Of a DNA stretch of 64,000 nucleotides, positions 38,936 through 50,126 are shown piece by piece. The stretch is from positions 37,131,221 to 37,195,220 of the forward strand of contig JAHLJT010009419.1 in NCBI GenBank assembly GCA_031308135.1, in the 5' to 3' direction. Source of the DNA: Acheta domesticus (Eukaryota > Arthropoda > Insecta > Orthoptera > Gryllidae). Position numbers and translations under genes: made by a program. The notes below the pieces were generated by a model. It saw nothing but the letters and a program-made list of their open reading frames with translations, searched no databases and had not been told where the DNA came from. The stretch's first letter is position 1; every line of letters begins with the position of its first letter.

Positions 38936-41196
38936 TTTGTATGTATGTGGAGAAAATATATATTGTACCTTGCCCTAAACAGCATTATTTAATGATTATT
39001 ATGGTGCAATTTTTATGAAAATGTCGTTAAAGCGTTACTGTAAATGTGTAATATGAAGATTTGGATTGGAGGGGGGGGGGGTCGAGTACAGTGGACTTTG
39101 GTGATTGTTTTGAACCCAACCCATACATTCCTCTTGGAGCTCGGCCTAAAACTAAATTTACTTATTACTAATTCTTAATTCTAATTTCGGAGGACCTCCT
39201 GGGTATTTGGTGCAGGCCTAGGGCTGAATGGATTGGCAAATTTTGATGTAATTGTCAGAATGAAAGGCTGAATAATTTGATAATTATATAAATTGAAAAA
39301 GAAAGGAATACAACTGACACGTGATAATTGTTGTGGGTTGACCCAATTAAATTGGTTGCAATGTCCCTGATGCGGACAGTCAAATACATTTGTAAATTGG
39401 TCAAAATGTCACGTGCTGGTGAAATACATAGCCTTCTGTTTGATACTGGTTAAGCACGGGCGGGTTGCGAACCCAGGCCCTTTGAGGCTGATTATTGCAG
39501 AGATCTCGCTAGATACCACGTGCAATACTGGTGATGTGACCTCCTGGAAGTCGCAGCAGGCAGACCACGTGCCACTGCGACGCACAGTGTGAAGGCGGCG
39601 CGTGCCGATGCAGGAAGGTCCTGGAGGGCAATCACAGCGTGGAAGTGATAAACTGATACTCATTAATTGAGATATAGTTCTTCCTGTTCGCCACCATGAA
39701 TTGTGATGCGAGTTGGAGAATTGATGGCTACGAGACCACGTATAGCGGTTCGCAAGGAACTTCACAGTAATTGCGAAGCGCAACGTCACTTGCATGCGAC
39801 AGTTTATATGCCAATTGATTGTTAATTGAAATATAGTTTTCCACTCGGTACTTTGGATTGTGATACGAGGCCGAGAACTAATAGCTGCGAAGCAACGCGT
39901 AGCGGTTCGCAGGAGTTATCTGTTCGACTTAACAAACCCAACGCTTTCAAGATGGCGTTGAACAAACCTTCCTTTCAAACATAGTACCAACATTAGCAAC
40001 TGTGACAGTACCAGTTCATTACAATAATTAAATGAGAAAGTTCTCTTAACCGTGTCCATATTGTAATATTTTTCCTTTTCTCTATAAAATTAAAGTTTAT
40101 AAATAAAATATAATTGTAAAATATATAGTTATAAAAATTAGGGCTGATAATAATACATTATACACTGTATATACTAAAATATAATAATCTTACTAGCAAT
40201 GACGATAAAAACTATTCCAAGGTTCAACGAAATGACAATTTATTAACAAAAAATATTTAAAATTGATAATAAACACACTACTACTTAGCAATGTCTACTA
40301 TCTTCTTGCCTTCTTCTGATAAACTGAAATGAAATATATAAAAAACAATAAAATTCAATATTATAGTAACCAGAACGAAACAAAGAAATAAATTCACTGA
40401 ACAAACAAAAAACACACTAAAACTATAGTCTGTTCTACCACGCCAAGTTTTCCGAAAACAAAACTCAAACAGTTCATATAAGCTTCTCTTCCTCCCTTTT
40501 ATCACAACACCCGCTCATAGTTCATATCACGCTTTCCGTCAATTTTGTGTCGTCTCTCTCCTTTTATAAATTCCAATACTTTCAACTTCCTGACACTTTC
40601 AACTTCCTTTAATGATATTACAATCCAGTCACCATACCTTTATAGTGTATTTAAGTACCATTTCTCCATAAGTATAGACATTATTGATATAGTCCAACAT
40701 AATCCACAATACTTTCAAAATACGCTCATAATCTCCCTCGTTTGTGTCCAATCAACAAAAAAAAATCTTTTTACGTTTGCTCACGACAACGACCTGACCA
40801 TTTTCCGTCTCGTTGATCCCTCCCGTCGTGATGACATCCATGGCCCATGGCTTACAACATAAATTTTAATCTTTTCCTTTTAGTAAGCTTTGCCATTAAT
40901 CATGGATTCATTACAATATAGAGACGCTGGGCACTAATGGATTTTGGGCGGAAAGATTTTGAAGGTTTCGAAAATGTTACCAAACATTTTTTAGTCATAT
41001 TTATGGTCATATTTTTATAATTTTAGGTCATAAATGCTTGCATATTTCCAACAGTTTTAGGTCATAAACATCTGGGCCCTACTTATTTGTAGTCTCATTA
41101 TGCAAATTATATAGGCTTTTCAGTGTTAATTTATTGGTGTAGCTCAAAAGAACCAAGTTCTAAGTTACTTTGGTTTTAGCATGTCACGTCTTCTGG
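38936..41196. other. Non-coding region between array and P450 locus
   Basis: No gene recognised. It holds a G-run at 39071-39081, a moderately GC-rich block at 39400-39950 that looks like transposon debris, and very AT-rich DNA at 40000-40900. Open frames here have no family features. A minus-strand frame ending near 40285 finishes with a short charged peptide after an AG, but nothing connects it to a gene. Confidence 0.5.
39661..39916. repeat. Diverged duplicated ~100-bp segment
   Basis: 39661-39760 and 39818-39916 share an ordered series of blocks (TTAATTGA, ATATAGTT, ATTGTGAT, AGCGGTTCGCA), giving a diverged direct repeat with a period near 157 bp. It probably belongs to a transposon LTR or terminal region, family not identified. 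Confidence 0.5.
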
Positions 41197-41521
41197 GGAA
41201 AGAAATTTATCTGCGCACATTTTCTTGAGGGCCAGAATTTTATTTAAAAAAAAAACGAAAACGAAAAAATTAATTTAGAAAATAATTATTTTAGAAAAAT
41301 AAAGATATTTGAAAAATGTTTTTTCCCGAGTTATAGAAAATCAATTTCAACTGTAAATGAACTACAAGCAAAAGGAGTGCTCAACAAAACGTGCGCACAG
41401 TGAAGCTACATTTACGTCCAGAAGCAAAACAAGGGGCCATCTCAGCATTTGCTCTATGGATCAGGGAAACTGGACAAAAACCTGATCGAGATGGGGGTCA
41501 TTGACCCGGAAGCTGAAGTAC
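41197..41521. repeat. Dispersed ~320-bp repeat, copy A
   Basis: Closely matches 44690-45001 in the same orientation, from GGGGAAAG through GAAGCTGAAGTAC, with scattered substitutions and small indels. The two copies flank P450 exons 3-5. Copy B runs into copia-derived sequence, so this is probably a copia-associated fragment. Confidence 0.8.
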
Positions 41522-41606
41522 ATTACTTGTTACAGGCGTATTAAATATTTTTTTAAATGTATACAATGCAAACATAAACTAATTCATTATATATCTTTGT
41601 TTTGTT

Positions 41607-42100
41607 ACATTATTTTTCTTTTTCACGATCAGTATAGTCTCTAATTGTATAGAAACAGTTTTGCAGCAGAAAAGATTTTACTTTTAACTTAAATTTGTAT
41701 ACCGACTTTAATTGTTTTATGTCATCTGGCAATGCGTTGTAAAGTAACGTACATGTATTGTATGTTGATTTCTTGTACTGAGCTGTTGATACTGACACTT
41801 GATGCACGTGATTTCTACGGCGTGTGTTGTAATTATAAATATCAATATTGCATGAAAATATGTTCCCTCAGTTAAGTAGGTCATTTTTGACAAATATTAC
41901 AGATTCGTAAATAAATAGACAAGGCAATGGTAGGATTCCCAGCTCAATGAAAAGAGGCTTGCAGGAATCACGTGGAAGGCATTTTTTCATTATTCGAATA
42001 ATTTTCTTTTGCAATCTGAAGGTCTGAATACTACAGGATGAGCTTCCCCAGAATATTATGCCGTATCTCAGGCGGGAATGCACATTTGCAAAATAAACGC
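41607..42100 (-). pseudogene. LINE reverse transcriptase C-terminal fragment
   Basis: Minus-strand frames at 41868-42083 and 41610-41807 resemble the C-terminal part of insect LINE (jockey/CR1-like) ORF2: HSRLRYGIIFWG, then RDSCKPLF and LPLPCLFIYES, then, after one stop codon, a YNTRRR block and LYNALPDDIKQL. Those are the typical post-RT thumb and C-terminal blocks. The catalytic RT motifs lie upstream and are absent, so this is a 5'-truncated dead copy. It sits in P450 intron 5 in the same orientation as the gene. Confidence 0.75.
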
Positions 42101-42448
42101 AACGAGCTGCATGAAGGCTGACAGAATTTGAAAGAATTCTGAATGCATAGCATAATGAACTTAATTTAGTGTTTAATTCTGTTATATGTACATTCCATTT
42201 GAGGTTTGATTGAATTGAAAGACCTCAAATGTTCTCAATGAAGTAAGTATAATTAGAAGCCCACTGTACTGCTAATTCTTTAGATGAAAAAGTAAGACAT
42301 TTATAAGATTATTGAAAGTGAACTGCATATTTAATTATTGTTTATAATGATGTTCTGCTTCTTTAAGCCCCAAGAACAAAAAAGGGAGAATAATAAGCAA
42401 CACAGGCTTGCGGCAGTAGTTAACGTTAGAGAAAGTTCAGAAACTTAC

Positions 42449-45400
42449 TATGGAATGAAGACGCTGATCCAACTTGCGATCTCATTTCAGTAATATAAAC
42501 ATCAATGAAATCTCTTGGATGATTTTCATCAATGGTTTTTTCATGTTCTTTTACAACCTCCTAAAAATTAAAGAAATTAATAAGATATCAGTATAATTCT
42601 TTGAAATAAAAAATAAAAGAGAAACATGAACAAAAATTGAATACTGAATTGAAAATGTGGAACTATTAATATTTGAATTAATATGTACAATTAATATATA
42701 CTCATGTTCCTTTAATATGAAATGTTAAATGCAAATGAGTTACCATGAAAATGCAAAGCTAAAACACAAATACTTACAGCAAAATATGAATTTAATTGTT
42801 TTGATGCAACTTTTATTTCGCTGTTCCAATTTGGCACGATATACTTAAGGAAAGGAAAGAGCATTCCTAAATTTCCCCCAGTTGGATTTCCGGAGCGAAA
42901 GAATGCCGCCAGAAGCGAAATTAACTTCTTGAGTTGAAGATCTGAGTGATTAAATCGACTTCCAGCCACCAAACACCAAAGTACGTTAATAGTTGATACG
43001 TTAAAAAGTCCACTAACCTGTAAAACAAAGCTGAAGTTCATATTTTCAATAAAAATATACAAAGATATTAGCAAATGAGCTGATGTTATTAAGTTATAAA
43101 AGTTAATATAAATATTAAATGAAACATAGGTTACTTGTAAAAAAATTAGATATTACATTTTACACTTTCGTGTCATTAAATTAATGCCACGAATGAAATT
43201 AAGATTAAAATACCATTGGCCTGTTTTTTTATGATAAAGCATTTTTCATTTCATTTTGTATGAGAATTATGACTAATTTTTTTCTTTACAGTAGTTGTCA
43301 GTAATGTCATGAAAAGATTTCGTGATTAAATATCATGCAATGAAATAGATTGAAAATATTCAGAGCCTAAAATTGAAGGTAAAAAGCTCCTTCCGTAGGC
43401 GTGCGCTAGAAGGAGGATGAGAGCCGTGGTTCTCTGAAAATTTCGAGAAGGGCGCCGTAGTTCCACGTAATAGATTTTTTTTCGTAAAAATGATCAGTTC
43501 CCTTTTATGCCGACAATTTGGGGAAATTATACATGATATTTGGTGAAGATGCTCCTGAAACCACCTGGCAACCCTGTAAATGGTATAATATGAAGCTAGT
43601 TGCAATTCTATCATTACACTTATTCCCATCTCCTTGAATTGTATTATTTTAATTACATGTGAAATAAGTAATTTGTAATAAAAACGTTTAATGTATAAGT
43701 GTCCAGTGTAGGATAATGAGACCCAGAAACATAGTCCCCTCTGTAGGCAGCACACGTCTGTGTACCTTCGGAAATACAAATTGTTACAGGAACAGTCTTT
43801 AAACATTTTGTATGGTACACAATAATGATTTGATATATGATTTTTTGTGCATATTCTTCATACAATTTACAATAATTAAAACTGCAAATAGAATTATAAA
43901 ATAAGATACACAGAATTGTTTTCAAGTAACGATACTTCTAAAGTTACAAGTCTTTAGATGTAGATAATTGACATTTTAAACTGGCCTGCATTTTCTTGTC
44001 TTTTAGATCTTGAAGAAGCTCTTCAGTTTCTTCTAGTATAACGTTCTCCATACTAGCTTTTCCGAAGCCCAAATCTTTCAAATGTCGAAATGCAAATCGA
44101 CGTTGTTCTTGCCATCCGGGTCCATCAGCGAATATGATACCTTCAAAATTACAATTCCAGCAATAATTTTAATTTCAAAGTAATTTTCAAAAATATCAAG
44201 CTATTACACTTACCCAAATTTGTAATTAATTTTCGTATTTTTTTCTTATCTTAACAGTCTTAGATTAGTAATTAAAATGAATACATCACATTCATTTACA
44301 ATTATAAATTTACACATTGTATTAGAATAAAATAAGAAAAAAATATCATAACAGTTATCAACAAACAAAATGAATTGTAACGGTACGGATATTAAAATAA
44401 TTTCGTGAAGACCTAAAATGCAAGGGACAAACGTACTGCTTGGGTTGTAGGGTATACTTTCCGAAGGCCATGGAAATGGGGACCGGCGTGAGGGGGCGAG
44501 TTCAGAACAATACGACTCCTCTCGTCGCTGTCATCTCGGTCGCACGCCACCCACTCGCCGAGCGGACAAAGAGTTTCCAAATTTCACGGCGCTGCAATAC
44601 AAGCAACGGACGGAAGTAATTCGGACGGGGAAATACAGTTTTTATTTATTTATTTGTCAAAAACAGTAAAAACTATATATGACGTGTGGGGAAAGAGATT
44701 TATCTGCGCACATTTTCTTGAGGGCCAGAATAAAAATATAAACACGAAAAAATGAATTTAGAAAATAATTATTTTAGAAAAATAAAAATTTGAAAAATGT
44801 TTGTTCCCGAGTTATAGAAAATCAATTTCAACGGTAAATGAACTACAAGCAACAGGAGTGCTCAACAAAACGTGCGCACAGTGAAGCTACATTTACGTCC
44901 AGAAGCAAAACAAGGGGCCATCTCAGCATTTGCTCAATGGAACAGGGAAACTGAACAAAAACCTGATCGAGATGGGGGTCGTTGACCCGGAAGCTGAAGT
45001 ACAAAATCAGTTAGCGATGCTCTTGAATTCACAGGGATTAAACGCAATACATGGGTGGAGATAATGAATCTGGATGCCAGAGGATCTACAGGTTGTGGAA
45101 TCACGAGACTGCACATTTAAGGAAGGAGAGAGAAGCAAAATGGAAAGATGAGCTCGGGTGCCGTGTACTATACCTGGAAGAAATGAATAAAAAGTGGTCA
45201 TCGACGGCTACAGTGAATCAAGCTCACCGAGTACAACTGAAGAAACCAGAGTAGTTTCTGACAACTCATCAAATAGGTCTAAGCAGGAATTTGGAGACTT
45301 TCCCGATGGTGAGCATGATAATTTATCAGACTCAAGTGCACAGGAATTTGGAGGATTTCCAGAGAATGTGAATAAAAACCCATATGTGAATGACCGGAAG

Positions 45401-48400
45401 ATGTACAGCCAGAGAGCAATTTGGAAAACATGTCAAGACACATTGACAGAGGCATTCTAGATGCCCAGGGATCGCAGGTGATGCTGAGGTGCATGGTAAC
45501 AAAGAAGACCCAACTTCTTATGCAAATATATTAGAATCTCCTGAGTGGGTTCAGTGATTGGAAAGCATGAACGAAGAGATTGAATCGATCAGGAGACACA
45601 ATGCCAAGACCTTAATAGAACCACCTTCGGATGCCACAATCATTAAGTGCAGATGGGTATTCAAACAGAAGATAGTGGGTGAGGTTCAACGCTTCTAAGC
45701 ACAACTGGTTGCAAATGGGCTATCTTAGAAGAAAGGAGTTCACTGTGATAAAATATAAGCTCCAGTATACAGCTTAGCAACCATGAAACAACTGATTGCA
45801 GTTGGTGTTGAAAAGAAATGGCTCATGGACCAATACGATGTGAAGTCAGCCTATCTCCTCAGCGTACTAAAAGAAACTATATAAAGGAGCAGCCAGAGAG
45901 TTTCATACGAAAAGATGAAGAAAGGTTAGTTTGTAATCTGCAGAAATCAATATTTAGTTTACAACAAAGTGGAAGGTTCTGGAATGATCACTTCAATTCC
46001 AAATTAGAAGAAACTGGTTTTAGACGGAACAAAATTTACCCTTGTGTGTATGAAATTAACACAGATCATGGGAAGTCAATACTGGCAGTATATGTGGATG
46101 ATGTGGTGGTCGCCCGCGTCCCTTTGAAAGAACCTCTGCGGGAACGCGGATGGGAAGTGTGACGTACTGGACATGAAAAGCACAGACGACAGATTCTGAA
46201 TAGTATGTACAGTATATTTACAATAATAAATTACAAGATAATGTTACAAAATTGAAAACCTTAGGCAACCTTTCTATTCTCTAAGCCGCGAAACCCCGCG
46301 ACCGTCCCTAGGCTTAGCCCAGTGCCTCTGCTCGAGAGCATGAGAAGCTGCGCGAAGTGCGAGCTGTCGGACATAAAGTCCCCGTAACTAGAATGTTACA
46401 TGGCCGGATGCCAAAACGTGCAAGGTTGCACGGAGATACCTCACGTCTTTCGACTCACTAGCGTATCCCGCGAGCGCATGTCGGCGCCGCAATAAATACC
46501 CCACGGCTCGTCCCCCACTCTACCAGCGGCGGGCGTCATTCGGCTCGCAAGCCAGCCCTCAGCAGAGAGCAACCGTCATGAATGGACTCGCGCTCAGGCA
46601 CGCCCTGTTGTCCAGGTTATTTTGAGGCTGGGATTTTCCTGCCCGGCGCGCGCCGGCGAGGCGCCGCCGCATTCCAACCCCCATCCCCCATCCGGCTTAA
46701 GACCGGGCTTTCCAGCGAAACGGCACGTGCGCCACCTCGCGACGCTACAGAAGCAACGACACCGCCCAAGGGTACCTCCGCCGTCCGAGAGAGCGCGCCG
46801 GCCCCGATCCCGGGCCGGCTGTGACGCTCCGGTATCCACATGGCTGGTACGGCTGGTACCCACATATACTGGCAGTATATGTGGATGATGTGGTGGTCGC
46901 CCGCGTCCCTTCGAAAGAATCGCCGCGGGAACGCGGATGGGAAGCAACGACACCGCCCAAGGGTACCTCCGCCGTCCGAGAGAGCGCGCCGGCCCCGAAC
47001 CCGGGCCGGCTGTTACGCTCCGGTGGGCGCGCCAGAACTCGCCCCAGCCCTTACAAGCCGGCTGGCCGGTGGACCTTTAGCCCCAGCGGGGTATAAAGGA
47101 GGCCCCGGCTGGAGAAGCCGGCAGAGTGTGTAATCAGTGGAGCTGTGTGTACGACTGCGTCAACCAGCGAAGTGTAGTGTGCGGCTGACAACGGTGCTAC
47201 GGACAACGGACTTATGAATACTGGAAGACGGTGATTTGTGCTGCTTTATTTTGGACATCTTCAGGTTCTACGGTGAAATTGCTATATTTATGGTACACTC
47301 TCTTGGCTACTGAAAATTGTGTATGACTCCGGTATTTACTTAGCCGGACTAACGTTAAATAAAAAAGCATTTTATCTATGTTGTATTTTTTGTCACAATA
47401 GATGATATCCTTGCACTGGCAGAAAATCAGTCAGACTGAAGATCAAGACTCTTTTGGAGAGCAGCTTTGAAATAAAACATCTGAGGGAAATGTCACATGT
47501 GTTGGGGGTGAAAGTCACTGAACATGAGGATGGCAGAGTCACCCTTTCGCAGGAAGAGTATGTGGAACGACTGCTGAAAATCTTTGGCATGGAGAATGCA
47601 AGGTGCGCAAAAAATCCAATTAAAACAAAACTTACATTTCTCGATGAGGATGGTGAGAGTATCTCCGCTGACTTTCCTTACAGAGAATTCTTTGGAGGAC
47701 TCCTATACCTAGCACAGAAGACCCGACCAGACATCTTTGCAGTATGGAAACCGGCCCAGTATTTCTCAAAACCTAGCTAACGCCATTGGAATTCGGCCAA
47801 CGCTTAAAAAAAAAGAAAAAAAAGAATCCTCTGTTATCTGAAGAACACCAAAAGTAATGGTGTCTCCCATAGCCCCACCGACCAGAAACTTGCGGCATAC
47901 AGTGGTGTAGACTAGATGAGCTGTACAGCTCTGTTAATGGGTATGTGCTGATGCTCGCACGTGGTCCCATTGTCTGGAGGAGCACGAAGCAGGGAGTGGT
48001 GGTAGTCAGCACCATGGAGGCAGAGTACGTCGCACTGGCACACTGTACAAAGGAGGTGCGTGGGTGAGAGATTTACTGGTGCCTAATCCACCAGGACCTG
48101 TGTGATGAACCAACTGTGCTCATATGTGACAGTCAAGCAGCCATTGCACATGCCAAAAACTATGTTGACACATCTAGGACAAAGCATGTTGCAATTAAGC
48201 ATCACTTTTTGAGAGAAAAGGTCATGGATGGTACGGCAAAACTAAAGTACGTCAGCAGCGATCAGAACATCGCAGACATCATTGAAATCTTTTCATCGCA
48301 TGAAATTCAAAGCAGTCAACTCGTCCATCAGGTCGCGGAATGATTGTCTGGGGTACCAAGATCCTTCCGAGGGGGAGGGATTGTTGGGGTTGTTATCCCA

Positions 48401-50114
48401 GCGTTTAGTATAATAGATAAAGTTTTATTTGCTAGAAGTTGGTAGCACTGTGGCGTCCCCTGGGTTTGTATGTCTGCAAAGAGGACAGTTGGTCAGTCCC
48501 ATGCTGTCGGTTGCTGTTTATTGAGGTAGCCGGGTTACTAGCCATGTAATAGTGTTAAACAATGTTCTTCAATTTTTTTCTCAACTGTTTCCCATATGTA
48601 GCAAATATTTCGAGCCATCAAATCTAACAACGATTATTGCCACTTACAATTAGATTTATTCAATTACACCACCTGAATTTTTCTATGTATGTCCATTTTT
48701 ATTGGTGTTTTCTTATAAAGAATTTTTCTTTTGTGCTGAATCCACAATTATTTTTAACATTCAATTGTGATATTGAATAATTTTAGTTACTACGGGAAAT
48801 TAGTCAAAATTACATGAATATTGAACATCGCCTTCTGGTGGGGGGGGGGAAGAGCTGAAGCCCCATGAACTACCTCCTTCAGGCCGCCACAGCTTTATTT
48901 TTGGTGTTATTAATGCACGCCCTCTTACAACTGAACTTATTTACTATGTATTTTATAGATTATTCAACTTACCGATACGTTTGTTGAAGGATCTTTCTGT
49001 TAAAAAGGAACTAATAGGTCTTCCTAGGAAGTCATCACGTTTTAACACTTCCCGAACTAATTTAGGGTCGCAAACAGCAACACTCAATCCTAAGTGTCCA
49101 AATACTATACCAACAAGACCCCCATACTGTTTACGCCATTTTTCCATTTGGAAATGTCCATTTGTCTTTGGCATGAAGAGAATGGATCCAAAGACAGGAA
49201 TGTAAGGGAGACCTAAAGAAATAAACATTAATTATCCCACAAAACTTCAAATAAATTATGTTTCTGATACAGTTTATATTAGAACCTCTCTATAGTTAAG
49301 AAAAAATATGTTCTCCAGTCTAAAATGGATAACAGAGTAAAACTGTAGGATTCTATTATAATATTAATTTGTGTAAAAGTTTAGATGAAATAATTTTTAT
49401 TTTTTTGTTTATTTTGAATTCTTAATGAATATTAGTGTATTCAGTATCGGCATATATTTAATTCCAGAAAGAGCAAATTGGCAAATTTTAACAGAACGTT
49501 AAATTTGAGTAAATAATGGCCATCGATTAGGTTATAAAATAAAGAATGTGGGAAACTTATTCGTAATTTTTGTTTAGAGACGTCATTTATAAGTTGTATG
49601 TATTAGAGAGGCAACCAAAATGTCCCCCATGAAATTTATTTTATGCACAATAATCTTTAATGTACTTCGCGTAAATTCAAATAAAACAAACTTTTTTTAC
49701 CAGTGAAACCACATTCTATTTGGGTTTCATTTTATATCTAAATTTTAAAAAGATATTAAGATTAATTATCTTGAAATAAAAAAGAAAACAAAAAACTCTT
49801 GGAAATAGTAAATATGCTATTCATCACTTATGTAACAATTTTTTTGACTCACTTTATGAGAAACATTTTCTTAAATCTGGTTTTAATTATATAAACGTGA
49901 AAATCGGTAGTTATTGCTGTAAATGAAGTATTGTCTCCCAAAATAATTTATATCACTGGTTTACTACAATATTTTAATTCACAGTAAAAACATTGCTTGG
50001 GTGCAGCTTTAAATTATGAAATTATTACGTACCTGGTGGAAAGTTGGGCGGTTTCATTCTGATCCAGGAGTATATAATAAATAACATAAGAACTGTGAAG
50101 ATCAACAGAATCAT
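42449..50114 (-). CDS. Cytochrome P450, clan 2, 5' part only (exons 1-5)
   Basis: Coding exons 50033-50114, 48973-49212, 43986-44140, 42778-43017 and 42449-42560 join in frame to 829 nt (276 codons). Residues 1-18 form the ER membrane anchor, followed by a Pro-rich hinge (PPNFPPG), then PYIPVFGS, MEKWRKQYGG, a B-B' region with FLGRP and SFNKR, and the C-helix GWQEQRR, whose Trp and Arg contact heme propionates in P450s. Exon 4 carries LFNVSTINVLW and LVAGSRF, typical of insect CYP2-clan enzymes such as the CYP15/CYP305 group; the exact family is not resolved. The I-helix, ExxR and heme Cys exons are not found, so the gene is truncated or its 3' half lies beyond the array. The join between exons 3 and 4 needs a GC donor. 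Confidence 0.85.
42561..42777 (-). other. P450 intron 4
   Basis: GTAAGT donor after exon 4 and a TTTTTAG acceptor before exon 5. AT-rich, with no inserted element visible. Confidence 0.7.
43018..43985 (-). other. P450 intron 3 (apparent GC donor)
   Basis: Nearly 1 kb of AT-rich DNA. Open frames of up to 148 codons on the minus strand show no domain. The acceptor is GTTTTACAG. The donor in the only frame-compatible position reads CAG|GCCAGT rather than GT. Confidence 0.55.
44141..44689. other. P450 intron 2, 3'-most part
   Basis: AT-rich DNA with a GC-rich island at about 44440-44640 that resembles nothing I recognise, then TTTA repeats near 44640-44656. No gene. Confidence 0.5.
44690..45001. 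repeat. Dispersed ~320-bp repeat, copy B
   Basis: Direct-orientation match to 41197-41521. Beyond 45001 it continues directly into decayed copia-type sequence, while copy A diverges at the same point. Confidence 0.8.
46158..46749. mobile_element. 592-bp solo LTR nested inside the first LTR
   Basis: Starts TGTGAC and ends GCTACA (TG...CA ends), flanked by the 4-bp duplication GAAG at 46154-46157 and 46750-46753. The undisturbed host sequence survives at about 46935-46950 (GGAAG then CAACGACACC), which shows exactly what was inserted. A 4-bp duplication is typical of Gypsy-type LTR elements. It contains AATAAA at about 46490. No internal coding region remains. Confidence 0.8.
46860..46884. repeat. 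Perfect inverted repeat at a duplication junction
   Basis: CCACATATAC, a 5-nt loop TGGCA, then GTATATGTGG: ten perfectly paired positions. It lies exactly where the duplicated copia-plus-LTR segment begins. Confidence 0.85.
48382..48630 (+). mobile_element. Probable copia 3' LTR
   Basis: Begins TGTTGGGGTTG directly after a purine-rich tract that follows the RNase H stop codon, and probably ends at ATCTAACA near 48630 (about 249 bp). The start is well supported. The end is a guess from TG...CA and inverted TGTT/AACA termini, because no second LTR is in the window for comparison. Confidence 0.6.
48631..48972. other. P450 intron 2, 5'-most part
   Basis: AT-rich with a G-run at about 48840-48850. 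It ends at the GTAAGT donor of exon 2 on the minus strand. No gene. Confidence 0.5.
49213..50032 (-). other. P450 intron 1
   Basis: 820 bp, AT-rich, GTACGT donor after exon 1 and TTTCTTTAG acceptor before exon 2. No inserted element recognised. Confidence 0.7.
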
Positions 50115-50126
50115 GGTTGATTATAT
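50115..50126 (-). other. P450 5' UTR segment with upstream acceptor
   Basis: Just upstream of the ATG the minus strand reads a pyrimidine-rich stretch ending TTATTATAG, then 12 nt to the start codon. This suggests the start codon exon is itself preceded by an intron and a non-coding first exon. Confidence 0.45.

Larger units (their letters stand above)
46102..47397 (+). mobile_element. Solo-LTR-like insertion splitting the copia RT
   Basis: Copia coding sequence stops right after the first bases of the YVDD motif region (46101) and resumes at 47398 with a second VDD-like stretch. The insert begins TGTGG and ends GTCACA. Its right part has a TATA-like box (GTATAAAGG, about 47090) and AATAAA (about 47357), consistent with U3-R-U5. 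Its first ~160 bp are duplicated inside it (46889 onward), together with 23 bp of copia flank. The uninterrupted copy is 46889-47397, 509 bp. A clean target duplication is not obvious, so class is uncertain. Confidence 0.6.
45002..48630 (+). mobile_element. Decayed Ty1/copia retrotransposon in P450 intron 2
   Basis: Plus-strand pol debris in copia order: reverse transcriptase start (about 45540-45700, EIESIRRHNAKTL then CRWVFKQK), RT core (45790-46101, ending in the YVDD active-site motif), RT tail and connection (47398-47780, LGVKV, RVTLSQEEYVERLL, GLLYLAQKTRPDI), and RNase H (47880-48343, WRSTKQGV, TMEAEYVALA, DSQAAI, TKHVAIKHHFLRE). Many stops and frameshifts make it inactive. A purine-rich tract (48369-48380) precedes the presumed 3' LTR. 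The 5' LTR and gag are not seen. The element lies opposite to the P450 and is interrupted at the RT active site by nested LTRs (46102-47397). Confidence 0.88.

Noticed and set aside
39409..39795. 128-codon minus-strand frame in a GC-richer block
   Set aside because: No domain; it crosses a degenerate repeat, so probably transposon debris.
40281..40505. Minus-strand frame ending in a short charged peptide after an AG, as a possible terminal exon
   Set aside because: The hydrophobic AT-rich remainder and absence of any matching upstream exon make it unsupported. It does not resemble a P450 C-terminus.
43360..43806. 148-codon minus-strand frame in P450 intron 3 as a missing P450 exon
   Set aside because: No P450 motif; exons 3 and 4 already join in phase with expected family spacing.
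46582..47133. Several GC-rich open frames on both strands
   Set aside because: All lie inside solo-LTR sequences; the length comes from GC content, not coding constraint.
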